Under the pieces are notes generated by a model. The model ran no database searches. It was not told where the DNA came from and worked only from the letters and a program-made list of their open reading frames with translations. The translations under genes and the position numbers were made by a program. From Verrucomicrobiota bacterium (GTDB lineage: Bacteria; Verrucomicrobiota; Verrucomicrobiia; Opitutales; Opitutaceae), in contig JAEWKR010000151.1 in the NCBI GenBank assembly GCA_023457715.1, positions 1-5,610 of the forward strand: a DNA stretch of 5,610 nt, written 5' to 3'. Shown here piece after piece: positions 4,596-5,610 of this stretch (position 1 is the first letter of the stretch; every line of letters begins with the position of its first letter).

Positions 4596-5610
4596 TCACA
4601 CCACGCCCTGGTCGAGCATCGCGTTGGCGACCTTGGTGAAGCCGGCGATGTTGGCGCCAAGCACGTAGTTGCCGGCGGAGCCGTACTCCTTGGCGGTCGC
4701 CTGGCAGTTGGCGTGGATGTTGATCATGATCTCGTGCAGGCGGCGGTCGACCTCGTCGCGGCCCCAGTTGAGCCGCATCGAGTTCTGGGACATCTCCAGG
4801 CCGGACGTCGCGACGCCACCGGCGTTGGCGGCCTTGCCGGGACCGTAGAGGATGCCCGACTTCAGGTAGGCGTCCACCGCGTCAGGCGTGGACGGCATGT
4901 TCGCGCCTTCGGAGACGAGCTTGCAGCCCTGTTTGAGCAGCGTCGCGGCATCCTGGCCGTCGATCTCGTTCTGGGTGGCGCTGGGGAAGGCGCAGTCGCA
5001 CGGCACCGTCCATGGACGCTGGCCGGGGATGAAGGTCGAGCCTTTGAACGCATTGGCATACTCGCGGATGCGGCCGCGCTGCACGTTCTTCAACTGCATC
5101 ACCCAGGCAAGCTTTTCGGTGGTGAAGCCGGCGGGATCGTGGATGGTGCCGTCCGAGTCCGACAGGGTGACGGGCTTGGCGCCCAGCTGCAGGAGCTTCT
5201 CGACCGTGAACTGGGCGACGTTGCCGGAGCCCGACACGGTGCAGACCTTGCCGGCGAGGTTTTCGCCGCGGGTCTTGAGCATTTCCTCGGCGAAATAAAC
5301 CGCGCCGTAGCCCGTCGCCTCGGGGCGGATGAGCGAGCCGCCCCAGTTGAGGCCCTTGCCGGTGAGGACGCCGGTGAACTCGTTGGCCAGGCGCTTGTAC
5401 TGGCCGAACAGATACCCGACCTCGCGGCCACCGACGCCGATGTCGCCCGCGGGGACGTCCGTGTTGTTGCCGACGTGGCGGAACAGCTCGGTCATGAAGC
5501 TCTGGCAGAAGCGCATCACCTCCTGGTCGGATTTGCCCTTCGGGTCGAAATCAGAGCCGCCCTTGCCGCCGCCCATCGGAAGGGTCGTGAGCGAGTTCTT
5601 GAAGACCTGT
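4596..5610 (-). CDS. gdhA: NADP-type glutamate dehydrogenase, C-terminal three quarters (start beyond right edge)
   Basis: It catalyses reductive amination of 2-oxoglutarate with ammonia to glutamate (EC 1.4.1.4 type), a cytoplasmic, typically hexameric enzyme. The reading frame continues upstream of the methionine at 5576 to the window edge as QVFKNSLTTLP, which joins the family block PMGGGKGGSDFDPKGKS, so that methionine is internal. About 337 residues are visible of roughly 450 expected. The lysines of FKNS and GGGKGG and the aspartate of DVPAGDIG correspond to Lys113, Lys125 and Asp165 of the Clostridium symbiosum enzyme, so the visible active-site residues are intact. The Rossmann domain has VSGSGNVAQ and then SDSDG where E. 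coli GdhA has SDSSG, supporting NADP use by analogy. Conserved EGANMP, PGKAANAGGVATSGLEM and NYVLGANIAGF blocks follow, and the protein ends DQGVV as the E. coli enzyme ends AQGVI. No damage is seen. The same-strand gene downstream starts after 139 bp. Confidence 0.97.
   Translation of the reverse strand, partial: QVFKNSLTTLPMGGGKGGSDFDPKGKSDQEVMRFCQSFMTELFRHVGNNTDVPAGDIGVGGREVGYLFGQYKRLANEFTGVLTGKGLNWGGSLIRPEATGYGAVYFAEEMLKTRGENLAGKVCTVSGSGNVAQFTVEKLLQLGAKPVTLSDSDGTIHDPAGFTTEKLAWVMQLKNVQRGRIREYANAFKGSTFIPGQRPWTVPCDCAFPSATQNEIDGQDAATLLKQGCKLVSEGANMPSTPDAVDAYLKSGILYGPGKAANAGGVATSGLEMSQNSMRLNWGRDEVDRRLHEIMINIHANCQATAKEYGSAGNYVLGANIAGFTKVANAMLDQGVV

Noticed and set aside
4888..5298. Plus-strand open frame opposite gdhA
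   Set aside because: A shadow of the strongly conserved glutamate dehydrogenase frame, with no domain of its own.

Overview
The window is GC-rich bacterial chromosomal DNA with four protein genes. Three of the four are separated by intergenic spacers that are unusually full of short repeats. High GC content, a secreted PQQ-type beta-propeller protein, REP-like palindromes and heptanucleotide arrays fit a member of Verrucomicrobiota, perhaps Opitutaceae. That placement is an inference from general resemblance, not a demonstrated assignment.

Layout from left to right. Bases 1-199 (minus strand) hold the 5' end of a lipoprotein gene that runs off the left edge. Bases 200-481 form a divergent spacer with a perfect 23-bp inverted repeat (271-293 / 321-343) and a second, bulged inverted repeat (351-369 / 399-412). 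Bases 482-1684 (plus) encode a complete 400-residue exported beta-propeller protein of the PQQ-repeat/BamB-like type. Bases 1685-1909 form a convergent spacer with three arrays of a TAGGCGN heptamer, one in plus orientation and two in minus orientation, which can fold into a strong hairpin. Bases 1910-4456 (minus) encode a complete 848-residue protein. It has a RecA/KaiC-like N-terminal domain without a Walker A loop, a PEP synthase/PPDK-type ATP-grasp domain and a C-terminal GPGRWGT domain, and it lacks the phosphohistidine and PEP-binding domains of true PEP synthase. Bases 4457-4595 form a spacer with a CCCAAAA heptamer array directly upstream of that gene's start, plus a pair of overlapping small hairpins. 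Bases 4596-5610 (minus) hold most of gdhA, NADP-type glutamate dehydrogenase, whose N-terminus lies beyond the right edge.

Only gdhA has a firm metabolic role: ammonia assimilation by reductive amination of 2-oxoglutarate. The 848-residue protein lies 139 bp downstream of gdhA on the same strand and could be co-transcribed with it, but its substrate is unknown. The propeller and lipoprotein genes are divergent and both encode exported proteins. None of the three visible start codons has a clear Shine-Dalgarno sequence. The best candidates for something poorly described are the domain architecture of the 848-residue protein and the recurring 7-bp periodicity of the spacer repeats. I see no CRISPR array, tRNA, rRNA, insertion sequence or defence cassette.
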